Below the pieces are notes generated by a model. It did not search any database. It was given only the letters and a program-made list of their open reading frames with translations, and had not been told where the DNA came from. Below are positions 1 to 8,434 of a stretch of 64,000 bases of DNA, one piece after another. Every line of letters begins with the position of its first letter. The first letter of the stretch is position 1. Location of the stretch: the NCBI GenBank assembly GCA_041653995.1, contig JBAZEK010000003.1:124001-188000 (forward strand), read 5' to 3'. This stretch comes from Dehalococcoidia bacterium (GTDB taxonomy: Bacteria > Chloroflexota > Dehalococcoidia > GIF9 > UBA5629). The translations under genes were made by a program, and so were the position numbers.

Positions 1-1
1 A

Positions 2-388
2 AAGCCTTTTAATGCCAGGGAATTGGTGGCACGAGTGCGATCAGTTTTACGGCGGGCTCGTCATTCCGATGAGATAATCACTGCATCCTTCGAATGCAGG
101 GGCCTTGTAATCAATTTCGCCCGTCACAGTGTCGCAGTCGATGGAAAGAAGATAAACCTGACCAGGACCGAATATTCTCTCCTACGACAACTTGCTCTAA
201 ACCCCAACGAGGTCATATTGCATCAAGATCTGCTAAATGCAGTGTGGGGAGAAGATTACAGGGATGATATCGATTATTTGCGGGCTTATATTCGCTATCT
301 GAGGCTGAAATTGGAAAAAGATCCCTCCAACCCGGAATATATTATCACTTCACCCGGTATCGGTTATATGCTGGCCTGCGATAGGTAA
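2..388 (+). CDS. OmpR/PhoB-family response regulator, C-terminal part (5' end outside window)
   Basis: The reading frame is open from base 2 and the first residues read KPFNARELVARVRSVLRR, the classic end of a receiver domain, with the Lys that contacts the phosphorylated Asp. The true start therefore lies upstream of the window; the in-frame TTG at 23 is not a real start. Residues after this form a winged-helix DNA-binding domain (LTRTEYSLLRQLALNPNEV, then AVWGEDYRDDIDYLRAYIR and the wing SPGIGYML), as in KdpE and PhoB. The protein binds DNA as an output of a two-component system; the kinase is not visible. It is followed by 230 bases without a gene (389-618), in which I see only AT-rich sequence and no clear terminator. 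Confidence 0.9.
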   Translation, partial: KPFNARELVARVRSVLRRARHSDEIITASFECRGLVINFARHSVAVDGKKINLTRTEYSLLRQLALNPNEVILHQDLLNAVWGEDYRDDIDYLRAYIRYLRLKLEKDPSNPEYIITSPGIGYMLACDR

Positions 389-618
389 AGACAACATAAC
401 AACATAACTACTTAACCCGCAATCCAGTCCCCCCACGGTTCTGTGCCACCAATTCAGGCATCTCCATGAGATATCTCTCTATTTTTCATCATTTTTTCAT
501 TAAATCGGGTGCGTTTTATATTAATTTTTAATGGGTTGAGGATTATGATGATGATACCTCTTATTAATGTGGGCTTCTCGTAGAAAAAATAAACATGGGA
601 TGAAACGAGGTAAGTAAG

Positions 619-1191
619 GTGTTAAATAAAAAACAAGGTAAGCAAAATAATCCAGAACTTACGACGTCTTCACCGCGCAGAGTAGATCTTTTGGATACGG
701 TTGATTCAGTAGTTAACAAGGCGCTGACTATCTCTGCAGATAAAATGCACGTGGGCAATATCCAAGCATTGATAGAGTGTTTAAAGAAGGGCGATCCCAT
801 AGCATGCAGCTATTGCCACTATAACATTGCAAAGGAATTAGGAAAAATCCTCGGTATATGGGATAAAGATATTAGAGCTGTTTATGCCTACGGTTACGAT
901 GATAATACAACAGCGGAGGGGTGTTGCGAAGATGTATCACCATCCTCTCTCATTCATATGATTATCTGGGCAGGGCGCAAGACGAATGCCCTGAAAGCGC
1001 TGATAGAGTCTATAGACCGCGCAATGGTGCAGGTTCATCGCCGTTTGTTAGGCCTCAAAGACATTGAACATGTGCTGGATATTCAGGTGATCGATGATGA
1101 CGATGTGAAGAACCGTAAGGGCTATGCAGCGCTTTTACAATCCATATACCAGACACCTGTTAAGGTATGGGGAGGCAACATGAGTGGCTGA
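619..1191 (+). CDS. Conserved hypothetical protein, 190 aa
   Basis: I do not recognise this family. It starts with GTG at 619, about eight bases after a GAGG ribosome site. The protein is soluble, without signal peptide or membrane segments. It has a Cys-rich centre: CSYCHYN near residue 60 and GCCEDVS near residue 102, which could bind a metal or an Fe-S cluster, but the pattern matches no motif I know. The second half is predicted helical (LKALIESIDRAMVQVHRRLL). It lies 122 bases upstream of the NuoE-like gene on the same strand and could be co-transcribed with it, or could belong with the regulator before it. Base composition is slightly more AT-rich than the genes that follow. Confidence 0.7.
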   Translation: MLNKKQGKQNNPELTTSSPRRVDLLDTVDSVVNKALTISADKMHVGNIQALIECLKKGDPIACSYCHYNIAKELGKILGIWDKDIRAVYAYGYDDNTTAEGCCEDVSPSSLIHMIIWAGRKTNALKALIESIDRAMVQVHRRLLGLKDIEHVLDIQVIDDDDVKNRKGYAALLQSIYQTPVKVWGGNMSG

Positions 1192-1275
1192 TGCTCCCCA
1201 AGCTAACAGGTGTTTAGGAAAGATGCTTAATCGCACAAGGATTATCACCTCGCAGGACGGCATATTTAACCATCC

Positions 1276-1289
1276 GTAATGACAATTAC
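1276..1289. promoter_or_regulatory. Small dyad (GTAAT-N4-ATTAC) before the NuoE-like operon
   Basis: A perfect 5-bp inverted repeat with a 4-base spacer ends 11 bases before the AGGAG ribosome site of the first gene of the operon. Because the operon ends with an NrpR-like repressor, this is a candidate operator. It does not match the GGAA-N6-TTCC operator known for methanogen NrpR, and so short a dyad can occur by chance. Confidence 0.25.
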
Positions 1290-1313
1290 CGCCTTTGTAA
1301 AGGAGCCATATGT

Positions 1314-1748
1314 ATGCAAGTATGTGATAAGGAAGAAAAAGGTAACCTGCTTTCACTATTACGGGAGGTTCAGGAAGAATACGGATACCTGCCCGAAGAA
1401 AAACTGAGGGAAATTGCCACAGGGATCGGACGTACGCTTATTGACGTATACAGCGTGGCAACTTTTTATAAGTCTTTCAGCCTCACACCCAGAGGGCGGC
1501 ATCATGTTAAAGTGTGCCTCGGCACCGCCTGCCATGTCAGAAGTTCCAACAGGGTCCTCGATGCAACCAGGGACAAGCTGGGCATACAGCCCGGAGAGAC
1601 AAGTGAAAACGGAGAGTTTTCACTGGAGACCGTAATGTGCCTCGGTTGCTGTGCCATCGGGCCCGTCATGGTTATAGATAACAAGTACCACGGACAGATG
1701 TCGCCGGCGAAAGTGGAGGCCGTGCTGAAAAGGCAGAGTGAGAAGTGA
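1314..1748 (+). CDS. NuoE/HoxE-like thioredoxin-fold [2Fe-2S] subunit
   Basis: A 144-residue protein of the NuoE family (24-kDa subunit of complex I; also HydC of bifurcating hydrogenases). Helical N-terminus (LLSLLREVQEEYGYLPEE) leads to a thioredoxin-like fold with the four cluster cysteines in CLGTACHV (near residue 67) and CLGCCAIGP (near 108), ligating one [2Fe-2S]. The family passes electrons to or from the flavin site of a NuoF partner, which is the next gene, overlapping by one base (TGATG). Start ATG at 1314 has AGGAG eight bases before it; the nearer ATG at 1310 hits a stop at once. It is the first gene of a five-gene run ending with an NrpR-like regulator. No hydrogenase large subunit or complex I membrane gene is present, so this is a soluble module. 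Confidence 0.9.
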   Translation: MQVCDKEEKGNLLSLLREVQEEYGYLPEEKLREIATGIGRTLIDVYSVATFYKSFSLTPRGRHHVKVCLGTACHVRSSNRVLDATRDKLGIQPGETSENGEFSLETVMCLGCCAIGPVMVIDNKYHGQMSPAKVEAVLKRQSEK

Positions 1749-4700
1749 TGACTATTAAAAGTGAGGTGAAGCAAATCCAGACTGCCGGTGACCTGGAAAA
1801 CCTGCGGCGGATAATAAGCGAGGGCAAGTTGTCACAGCTTTCATGCATTTCTCTATGCGCTGGTACCGGTTGCCGTGCTGCAGGAAGCGAGGAAGTGAGG
1901 GATGCATTTATCAAAGAAATTGAAAGTCAGGGGCTGAAAGTCGAACTGCAAGTAAAGGAAACCGGCTGTCATGGTTTTTGCGAACGCGGACCGATTGTAG
2001 TAATTCATCCAAAGAAGATCTTCTATCAAAAGGTAAAACCGGAGGATGTCCCTGAGATAATCAAGGAGACGGTGCTCAAAGGTAATGTTATTGAGCGTTT
2101 GCTCTATGTGGATCCCCTCACAGATGAGCAAATTGTCTATGAGCCGGATGTGCCTTTCTATAAGAAGCAGAACCGGATTATTTTGGGTGCCAATGGGGAT
2201 ATCGATCCGGCGAAGATCGAAGACTATTTGGCCGTCGCAGGGTATTCGGCGCTCCCCAAGGTCCTTCTAAAGATGTCGCCGGAAGAAGTGATTGATGAGA
2301 TCAAAATGTCCGGTTTGCGCGGGCGTGGAGGTGCAGGTTTTTCAACAGGAAGTAAGTGGGAGCTCTGCCGCAAGGCGCAGGGAGATGTGAAGTACGTGAT
2401 CTGCAATGCAGATGAGGGTGATCCAGGTGCATATATGAATCGCAGCCTCCTGGAGGGAAATCCCCACAGCGTGATCGAGGGAATGATCATCGGCGGTTAT
2501 GCCATGGGTGCCAATGAAGGCATAATCTACGTGCGTGATGAGTACCCGCTGGCTGTGAATCACTGTAAACTGGCCATCGAGAGGGCGAAAGAATTCGGGT
2601 TGCTGGGCAATAACATATTGGGCTCGGGATTCGACTTCGATATCACTCTCTCAATGGGCGCGGGAGCATTTGTCTGTGGAGAAGAGACAGCCCTGATAGC
2701 TTCAATTGAAGGAGCAAGAGGAACGCCCAGGCAAAGGCCGCCTTTCCCGGCTCAGAAAGGCCTGTGGAACAAGCCTACAAATATCAACAACGTTGAGACA
2801 TGGGCTAATGTTCCGCTGATAATTAATAAGGGGGCTAAATGGTTTTCAGGCATCGGCTCTGAAAAAAGCAAGGGCACCAAGGTGTTTTCCCTGGTGGGAA
2901 AGATAAATAACACGGGACTGGTTGAGGTCCCGCTGGGAACAACTCTCCGCAAAATTATCTACGACATCGGAGGAGGTATACCCGGCAACAGGCAATTCAA
3001 GGCAGTCCAGACGGGAGGTCCTTCGGGCGGCTGTATACCCCTTTCACTGCTCGACCTGCCAATCGACTATGAAAGCCTGAAAAAAGCAGGGTCCATCATG
3101 GGTTCGGGAGGAATGATAGTGATGGATGAGAATACCTGCATGGTGGATATTGCCCGCTATTACACGGCTTTTCTCAACGATGAGTCCTGTGGCAAATGCC
3201 TTTCATGCCGTAAGGGCACACAGAGAATGCAGGAGATATTGACAGATATTACGCAGGGGAAAGGCAGGGAAGGCGATATCGAGTTGCTGGAAGAACTGGC
3301 ATCCGCTGTCAGAGACGTGTCGATGTGCGGCCTCGGACAAACTGCCGGCAATCCGGTCCTGGCTACCATACGTTACTTCAGAGAAGAGTACGAAGAGCAT
3401 ATCAGGAAGCACCACTGCCGGGCGGGAGTATGCAAGGCTCTGGTCAAATCGCCCTGCCAGAATGCCTGCCCGGCCGGGATAGATGTCCCGCGCTATATCC
3501 GTCTGCTTAATGATGGCAACCCCGGCAAAGCGGTGGCCGTAATCCGCGAAAAGGTGCCCTTCCCGGCAGTGCTGGGTTATGTTTGCCTGCACTTTTGTGA
3601 GCGGAAATGCAGGAGGGGCGAAGTCGATGAAGCAATGGCGATAAAAATGCTCAAGCGCTTTGCAGCCGATCATGATGACGGGTCTTGGAAAAATAACTGC
3701 AGAAACCTGCCGGCTACGGGGAAAAAAGTTGCCGTGGTTGGCTCAGGGCCAGCAGGTCTCACCACCGCCTACTATTTAGCCAGGCTGGGACATCGAGTAA
3801 CAGCTTTTGAAGCCGAACCGGTAACCGGCGGCATGATGCGCCTGGGAATACCCGCATTCAGGTTGCCCAGGCAGGTCCTTGACGGCGAAATTGATGAAAT
3901 TAAAGCGGTTGGTGTTGATATCAGGGTAAACAGCAGAATTGAGTCGTTGGATGACCTGTTCAACCAGGGTTATGATGCGATTTTTACAGGAATCGGCGCC
4001 TACCTCAGTAGAGATATGGAGATAGATGGTGAGGATGATGCTTCCGTACTGAACGGCATCGATTTTCTCAGGGACGTCAACCTGGGCGTAAAAATGAGCC
4101 TTGGTAACAGAGTCCTGGTAGTGGGAGGAGGCAATGCGGCCATAGATTCTGCACGGACTGCACTGCGGCTGGGAGTTCAAGAGGTTGCCATTGCTTACCG
4201 CCGCACCTATGCGGCTATGCCTGCCAGCCCTGAAGAAGTCAAGGAGGCAATTGAAGAGGGAGTAAAGCTGGATTTCCTGGTTACGCCCGTCAAAATATCC
4301 AGGGTTAACGGCAGGTTGAAGGTTCAGTTTGTGCGGATGGAGTTGGGGAATATGGATGATAGCGGACGCCGGCAACCTGTCCCTATCAAGGGGAGTGAGT
4401 TTACCGGCGAATACGATACCGTCATTAAAAATATAGGTGACCGCCCTGTAGTTCCGGGCGGTTACGGTCTATCACTGGGGAAAACAGGTGAAATTATTGT
4501 TGATCCTGACACGATGGCAACTTCAAGAAAAGGCGTCTATGCCGGGGGCGATGTTATCAGCGGGCCGGCATCGGTTATTGAAGCCATTGCCGCAGGACGA
4601 AAAGCCGCTGTTTCAATAGACAGGTATCTCGGCGGCATGGGTAACATTGATGAAAGGCTGGCGCCACCGGAGGAAATTAAACCTTTCGCTGTCGAAGAAG

Positions 4701-4840
4701 GAGAGAGACGCCGCCTGTCATTCTCAATGTTGCCGCCGGACAAGCGCAATTCATTCGACCTGGTCGAGATCGGTTATGACCAAGACCAGGCGGTGGAAGA
4801 ATCTAAACGCTGTTTGAGATGTGACCTGGAGAATCACTAA
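1748..4840 (+). CDS. NuoF-GltD fusion: NAD(P)H-FMN/Fe-S module joined to glutamate-synthase small-subunit-like FAD module
   Basis: A 1030-residue flavoprotein, about twice the length of NuoF or GltD alone. Order: N-terminal thioredoxin-like [2Fe-2S] domain (CISLCAGTGC near 34, TGCHGFCERGP near 73); NuoF FMN/NAD site (GLRGRGGAGFSTGSKW near 190, NADEGDPGAYMNRSLL); [4Fe-4S] site (ESCGKCLSCRKG near 479, CGLGQTAGNPV near 528); then a GltD/NfnB-type part with two cluster motifs (CQNACPAGIDVPRYI near 571, CLHFCERKCRRG near 617), FAD-binding GSGPAG near 664, NADPH-binding GGGNAAIDSA near 793 and the closing GGDVISGPASVIEAIAAGRK. It should hold two flavins and at least four clusters, so can join NAD(H) and NADP(H) chemistry or feed a partner. 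GTG at 1745 is an alternative start. Resembles the Stn-type transhydrogenases by module content, as far as I recall; here a GltB-like gene is added. Confidence 0.92.
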   Translation: MTIKSEVKQIQTAGDLENLRRIISEGKLSQLSCISLCAGTGCRAAGSEEVRDAFIKEIESQGLKVELQVKETGCHGFCERGPIVVIHPKKIFYQKVKPEDVPEIIKETVLKGNVIERLLYVDPLTDEQIVYEPDVPFYKKQNRIILGANGDIDPAKIEDYLAVAGYSALPKVLLKMSPEEVIDEIKMSGLRGRGGAGFSTGSKWELCRKAQGDVKYVICNADEGDPGAYMNRSLLEGNPHSVIEGMIIGGYAMGANEGIIYVRDEYPLAVNHCKLAIERAKEFGLLGNNILGSGFDFDITLSMGAGAFVCGEETALIASIEGARGTPRQRPPFPAQKGLWNKPTNINNVETWANVPLIINKGAKWFSGIGSEKSKGTKVFSLVGKINNTGLVEVPLGTTLRKIIYDIGGGIPGNRQFKAVQTGGPSGGCIPLSLLDLPIDYESLKKAGSIMGSGGMIVMDENTCMVDIARYYTAFLNDESCGKCLSCRKGTQRMQEILTDITQGKGREGDIELLEELASAVRDVSMCGLGQTAGNPVLATIRYFREEYEEHIRKHHCRAGVCKALVKSPCQNACPAGIDVPRYIRLLNDGNPGKAVAVIREKVPFPAVLGYVCLHFCERKCRRGEVDEAMAIKMLKRFAADHDDGSWKNNCRNLPATGKKVAVVGSGPAGLTTAYYLARLGHRVTAFEAEPVTGGMMRLGIPAFRLPRQVLDGEIDEIKAVGVDIRVNSRIESLDDLFNQGYDAIFTGIGAYLSRDMEIDGEDDASVLNGIDFLRDVNLGVKMSLGNRVLVVGGGNAAIDSARTALRLGVQEVAIAYRRTYAAMPASPEEVKEAIEEGVKLDFLVTPVKISRVNGRLKVQFVRMELGNMDDSGRRQPVPIKGSEFTGEYDTVIKNIGDRPVVPGGYGLSLGKTGEIIVDPDTMATSRKGVYAGGDVISGPASVIEAIAAGRKAAVSIDRYLGGMGNIDERLAPPEEIKPFAVEEGERRRLSFSMLPPDKRNSFDLVEIGYDQDQAVEESKRCLRCDLENH

Positions 4841-4869
4841 ACCACTGAAGGCGGAGGTGATATATATCA

Positions 4870-5556
4870 ATGATAACACTTAGATTGAATGGCGCCGACG
4901 TTCGAGCCGAAGACTGGTGGAGCGTTCTGGAAACCGCACAATTCTACGGAATCGAGATACCCACCCTGTGTCACCACGAAGGGCTGTCACCCTGGGGAGG
5001 ATGCCGCCTTTGCATTGTTGAGATAGGGGAAGGTGATAACACCAGGCTGGTAAGTTCCTGCACATATCCGGCCACCGAAGGGCTCACAGTCAGGACCCAC
5101 TCCAGGAAGGTAATAGCCGCCAGGAAGATGCTGGTTGAGCTGTTGTTATCAACATGCCCCAGTTCGAAAACAATCCAGGACCTCGCATCATCCCTGGGTG
5201 TGCAAAAAGTAAGGTTCAAAGTGGAACATGAGGACTGCGTTTATTGCGGCCTGTGTGTAAGGATGTGCGCAGAGCAGATGAACGGCAGGGCGATAGGTTT
5301 CGTCAACAGGGGAGGCAAACTCCGGATAACAACACCTTTCGACCGTCGGTCCGATGTTTGCCGTCTCTGCGGGGCCTGCATGTATATCTGTCCGGCATGC
5401 CAGCTCCGGTGCCAGGGCCCGGATGCGCCAGGTGTAATCTGCGGGAGTTGCCTCCAGCTTCAACCTACCTGCACTGAGTACTACCCCGACCAGATGTGTT
5501 ACATGGGGGCCGCAGGCGATTGCGGCACATGTGTAAGAGAAGCCGGCAAAGGCTGA
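4870..5556 (+). CDS. Short NuoG-like Fe-S protein (HydA/NuoG N-terminal type, no catalytic domain)
   Basis: A 228-residue electron-transfer subunit. Residues 1-75 form a plant-type [2Fe-2S] domain (TLCHHEGLSPWGGCRLCIVE, then SSC). The helix that in NuoG carries the His-containing N3 cluster is present but reads LLLSTCPSS and lacks the usual ligand set. Two [4Fe-4S] motifs follow: CVYCGLCVRMC (near 123) and CRLCGACMYICPAC (near 163). A Cys-rich tail (CGSCLQLQPTC, CYMGAAGDCGTC) is unusual and may bind another cluster. No molybdopterin or H-cluster domain is attached. The start at 4870 follows GGAGGTGAT, an almost ideal ribosome site, so strong translation is expected. Placed between the NuoF-GltD and GltB-like genes, it probably carries electrons between them. 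Confidence 0.85.
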   Translation: MITLRLNGADVRAEDWWSVLETAQFYGIEIPTLCHHEGLSPWGGCRLCIVEIGEGDNTRLVSSCTYPATEGLTVRTHSRKVIAARKMLVELLLSTCPSSKTIQDLASSLGVQKVRFKVEHEDCVYCGLCVRMCAEQMNGRAIGFVNRGGKLRITTPFDRRSDVCRLCGACMYICPACQLRCQGPDAPGVICGSCLQLQPTCTEYYPDQMCYMGAAGDCGTCVREAGKG

Positions 5557-5597
5557 ATATACAAAATGAAACTTATTTTTAATAAGGAGAAGAGGCA

Positions 5598-7178
5598 ATG
5601 TCTATATCAAGGATAAACGCAACTGCGGCTACACTTACAAAAAACAGGACTGAAGGTTCTATCAGCTCGATAAGCGGGATGTGCGTTACCTGTGTCGACG
5701 GCTGCATAGGTATGTGCGAAATCGGCAAATCGGCTTACCGCGGGTCGGAAGCCCTATATCCTCAGCCTTTCGGCATCATTACTACAGGGGCAGAAAAGGA
5801 TTATCCCATAGACCTGTCCCATTTCTCTATCCTGGGGACCGTGATAGGAGCGCACGGCATTGAAGCAACATCCGAAAAGGCTATCTTTGCCAATGTAAAG
5901 CTGGATAATAAGCTGGGGCGTGATAAAGGGATCAAGACCAGGATGCCTGTTATCGTGGGCGCCATGGGCTCAACGGCCATTGCACAGAATAACTGGGAAG
6001 GCCTGGCAATAGGTGCTGCCTTAACAGGCATACCCCTCACTGTAGGAGAAAACGTATGCGGAATGGATCCTAAAGCAGAACTGGACAGGGGGCGGGTGGT
6101 CAACTCTCCCGAGCTTGAGCGCAGAATAAAACTGTACCGTGACTGGCAACAGGACGGCTACGGAACCGTCATTATCCAGGCCAACATAGAAGACACCATG
6201 CTGGGCGTGCAAGAATATGCAATATCCAAACTGGGTATTGAAAATGTTGAGCTCAAGTGGGGCCAGGGGGCCAAGGACATCGGCGGTGAAGTCAAAATCG
6301 ATAATATTAATAAAGCGCGCATGCTAAAGCAGCGGGGATACATTCTGCTACCCGATCCCGATGATGAAACAGTTGCCAGGTCATTCGAACAGGGCAGGTT
6401 CAAGGAATTTGAACGACATTCAAGGGTGGGCATGGTAGATGAGGGATCATTCCTTAAAAGGATTGAAGAGCTGCGCAAGGCCGGTGCAAAGCACATATCG
6501 CTGAAGACCGGTGCCTACAGGCCGGCAGACCTGGCAAGGGCACTAAAATTTGCCTCAAAAGCTAAGATCGACCTGCTGACGGTTGACGGCGCAGGCGGCG
6601 GTACAGGCATGAGCCCATGGAGGATGATGAATGAATGGGGTATCCCGGGAGTACCGCTGTGGTCAATGTTTTACAGGTATGCGGATAAGCTCGCCCGGAA
6701 GAAAGAGTACGTACCTGACCTTGCCATAGCCGGCGGATTTGTCTTTGAGGACCAGATATTCAAGGGGCTGGCGCTGGGCGCCCCGTATGTGAAGTATATA
6801 ACCATGGCCAGGTCGCCGCTGGCGGCTGCCATGGTTGGCAAGACCATCGGCAAGAGAATGGATGAAAGGCAGGTGCCGGTATATATCGAACGATTCGGTA
6901 CAACCCCGGAGGAGGTGTTTATCACTTCGGCAGAACTTAAGCAGAAATTCGGCAGTCAATTTGAAAAAATACCGACAGGCGCACTGGGCTTCTACACATA
7001 TATGGAGAGACTCAACCAGGGCCTTCGCCAGTTGATGGCAGGGGCACGCAAATTCTCCCTTGAACACATCAGCAGGGATGATATCACCGCACTGACGGAA
7101 GAGGCGGCTAAAGTCAGTGGTATATGTTTTGTAAATGAGCTCGATAAAGAAGAAGCAACTAAAATCCTGGATTCATAG
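5598..7178 (+). CDS. Glutamate synthase FMN-binding domain protein (GltB central domain, stand-alone)
   Basis: A 526-residue protein of the Glu_synthase FMN/TIM-barrel family, the 2-oxoglutarate-binding part of glutamate synthase as found alone in archaea and some anaerobes. Visible signs: Cys-rich entry CVTCVDGCIGMCEIG near residue 28, barrel motifs MPVIVGAMGSTAIAQNNW and GQGAKDIGGEVK, the substrate and FMN loop KTGAYRPADLARAL, and VDGAGGGTGMSPWRMM. There is no N-terminal glutaminase domain and no C-terminal beta-helix domain, and neither is encoded nearby. It therefore may use free ammonia or a separate amidotransferase, or may be a different FMN oxidoreductase altogether. Start at 5598 with AAGGAGA in front. 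Gene order after NuoE, NuoF-GltD and the Fe-S protein, and before an NrpR-type nitrogen regulator, supports a role in ammonium assimilation; that role is inferred. Confidence 0.88.
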   Translation: MSISRINATAATLTKNRTEGSISSISGMCVTCVDGCIGMCEIGKSAYRGSEALYPQPFGIITTGAEKDYPIDLSHFSILGTVIGAHGIEATSEKAIFANVKLDNKLGRDKGIKTRMPVIVGAMGSTAIAQNNWEGLAIGAALTGIPLTVGENVCGMDPKAELDRGRVVNSPELERRIKLYRDWQQDGYGTVIIQANIEDTMLGVQEYAISKLGIENVELKWGQGAKDIGGEVKIDNINKARMLKQRGYILLPDPDDETVARSFEQGRFKEFERHSRVGMVDEGSFLKRIEELRKAGAKHISLKTGAYRPADLARALKFASKAKIDLLTVDGAGGGTGMSPWRMMNEWGIPGVPLWSMFYRYADKLARKKEYVPDLAIAGGFVFEDQIFKGLALGAPYVKYITMARSPLAAAMVGKTIGKRMDERQVPVYIERFGTTPEEVFITSAELKQKFGSQFEKIPTGALGFYTYMERLNQGLRQLMAGARKFSLEHISRDDITALTEEAAKVSGICFVNELDKEEATKILDS

Positions 7179-7206
7179 CAGAGCAATGCTGTAATTCAAT
7201 GAAATC

Positions 7207-8205
7207 ATGACATTCGAAAGTCAGGACGTAGAGCGCAAAACCAATTCCATACTCAGGGTGCTTGCCGGATCTTCAGATCCCCTGGGATCCATCGTAATAG
7301 CCAGAAAGCTGAAAGATCTCGGAGTCGACCTGGGTGAGCGCGCCATACGCTACCATCTCAAGCTTCTGGATCAACAGGGCCTGACGCGCCTGGCCGGACG
7401 GCGTGACGGCCGGGTTATCACATCAATGGGGCACAGGGAGCTTAAATATGGACTGGTTAAGGATAAGGTCGGGTTTGCCATTTCCCGTATAGAGTTGTTG
7501 GCTTTCCGGACCACGTTTGACCTTGAAAAGAGGTCCGGTCTGGTTCCGGTCAATGTCTCAATATTCAGGCAACAGGACTTTACGAAAGCGTTACGCTTGA
7601 TGAAGCCGGTCTTTGATGCGCGCCTCTGTGTCAGCAACCTGGTTATCACCTCCGGCGAGGGTAATCGTATCGGCGACCTTCTGGTGCCGGAAGGGAGAAT
7701 CGCCATCGGTACGGTTTGCAGCATTGTGGTTAATGGCACATTACTCAAGGCCGGTGTGCCCATGAACTCCAAGTTCGGCGGCCTTCTGCAGATTGAAGAC
7801 CATAGCCCGGTACGCTTCATTGAGCTCATTCATTATGATGGCTGCTCCCTTGATCCCTCTGAGGTTTTCATCAAGGCCAGGATGACCTCGGTTACCCAGG
7901 CTGCAAGGAATGGCAACGGGACCATTCTGGCCAACTTCCGCGAGATACCCGCTCTCTGCCGCCCACTGGCACACGATGTGATCAGCAAATTGGCCAAGGC
8001 CGGGATGAACGGTGTCCTCCATGTCGGCAACGTCAGTGAGCCGATCTGCGAATTGCCCATCGAGCTGAACCGGGTGGGCATCATACTCATTGGGGGGCTT
8101 AATCCAATTGCAGCCGTTGAAGAAGCAGGCATCGCAGTAGACACACATGCTATGAACACGTTAGTCGAGTACGGCCAACTTATCAGCTTTAAGGAATTGT
8201 TTTAA
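7207..8205 (+). CDS. NrpR-like nitrogen regulator (winged helix plus DUF128)
   Basis: A 332-residue transcription factor. Residues 1-75 make a winged helix (ILRVLAGSSDPLGSIVIARK, RAIRYHLKLLDQQGLTRLAG). Residues 80-320 match a single DUF128/NrpR regulatory domain (MKPVFDARLCVSNLVITSG, VPEGRIAIGTVCSIVVNGTL, GVPMNSKFGGLLQIE, ending VGIILIGGLNPIAAVEEAG). In methanogens NrpR represses nitrogen-fixation and glnA genes and is released by 2-oxoglutarate; some have two DUF128 copies, this has one. It starts 28 bases after the GltB-like gene with no clear ribosome site, so it is probably translated from the same message. Its position suggests it controls the preceding four genes. The 229 bases after it (8206-8434) hold no gene or obvious terminator. 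Confidence 0.88.
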   Translation: MTFESQDVERKTNSILRVLAGSSDPLGSIVIARKLKDLGVDLGERAIRYHLKLLDQQGLTRLAGRRDGRVITSMGHRELKYGLVKDKVGFAISRIELLAFRTTFDLEKRSGLVPVNVSIFRQQDFTKALRLMKPVFDARLCVSNLVITSGEGNRIGDLLVPEGRIAIGTVCSIVVNGTLLKAGVPMNSKFGGLLQIEDHSPVRFIELIHYDGCSLDPSEVFIKARMTSVTQAARNGNGTILANFREIPALCRPLAHDVISKLAKAGMNGVLHVGNVSEPICELPIELNRVGIILIGGLNPIAAVEEAGIAVDTHAMNTLVEYGQLISFKELF

Positions 8206-8434
8206 CAGAAAGAAGTCACAGGCAATACAAGAATCAGAAAAAACCAGGCCGTGTGACAATCGCCGGCCACCTCAATGATGCTTTATCTGCAGGAACTTAA
8301 AACAGCATCTTAAAACAGGCGTAACTGAAGGGGGCGCGACAAAATGCATCCATCTATCCTCTCAAACCGAATGCATGTATTGATGATAGTTTAATTATTT
8401 CTGTCAGTAAAGTGTTTTTCCGGACCTATTGAAC

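Noticed and set aside
23..388. TTG at 23 as the start of the first gene
   Set aside because: The frame is open from base 2 and encodes the end of a receiver domain (KPFNARE), so the gene continues out of the window.
3203..3673. 156-codon minus-strand frame inside the NuoF-GltD gene, and a similar 199-codon frame at 3776-4375
   Set aside because: Both are shadows of a well-supported gene; their translations show no domain and no ribosome site.
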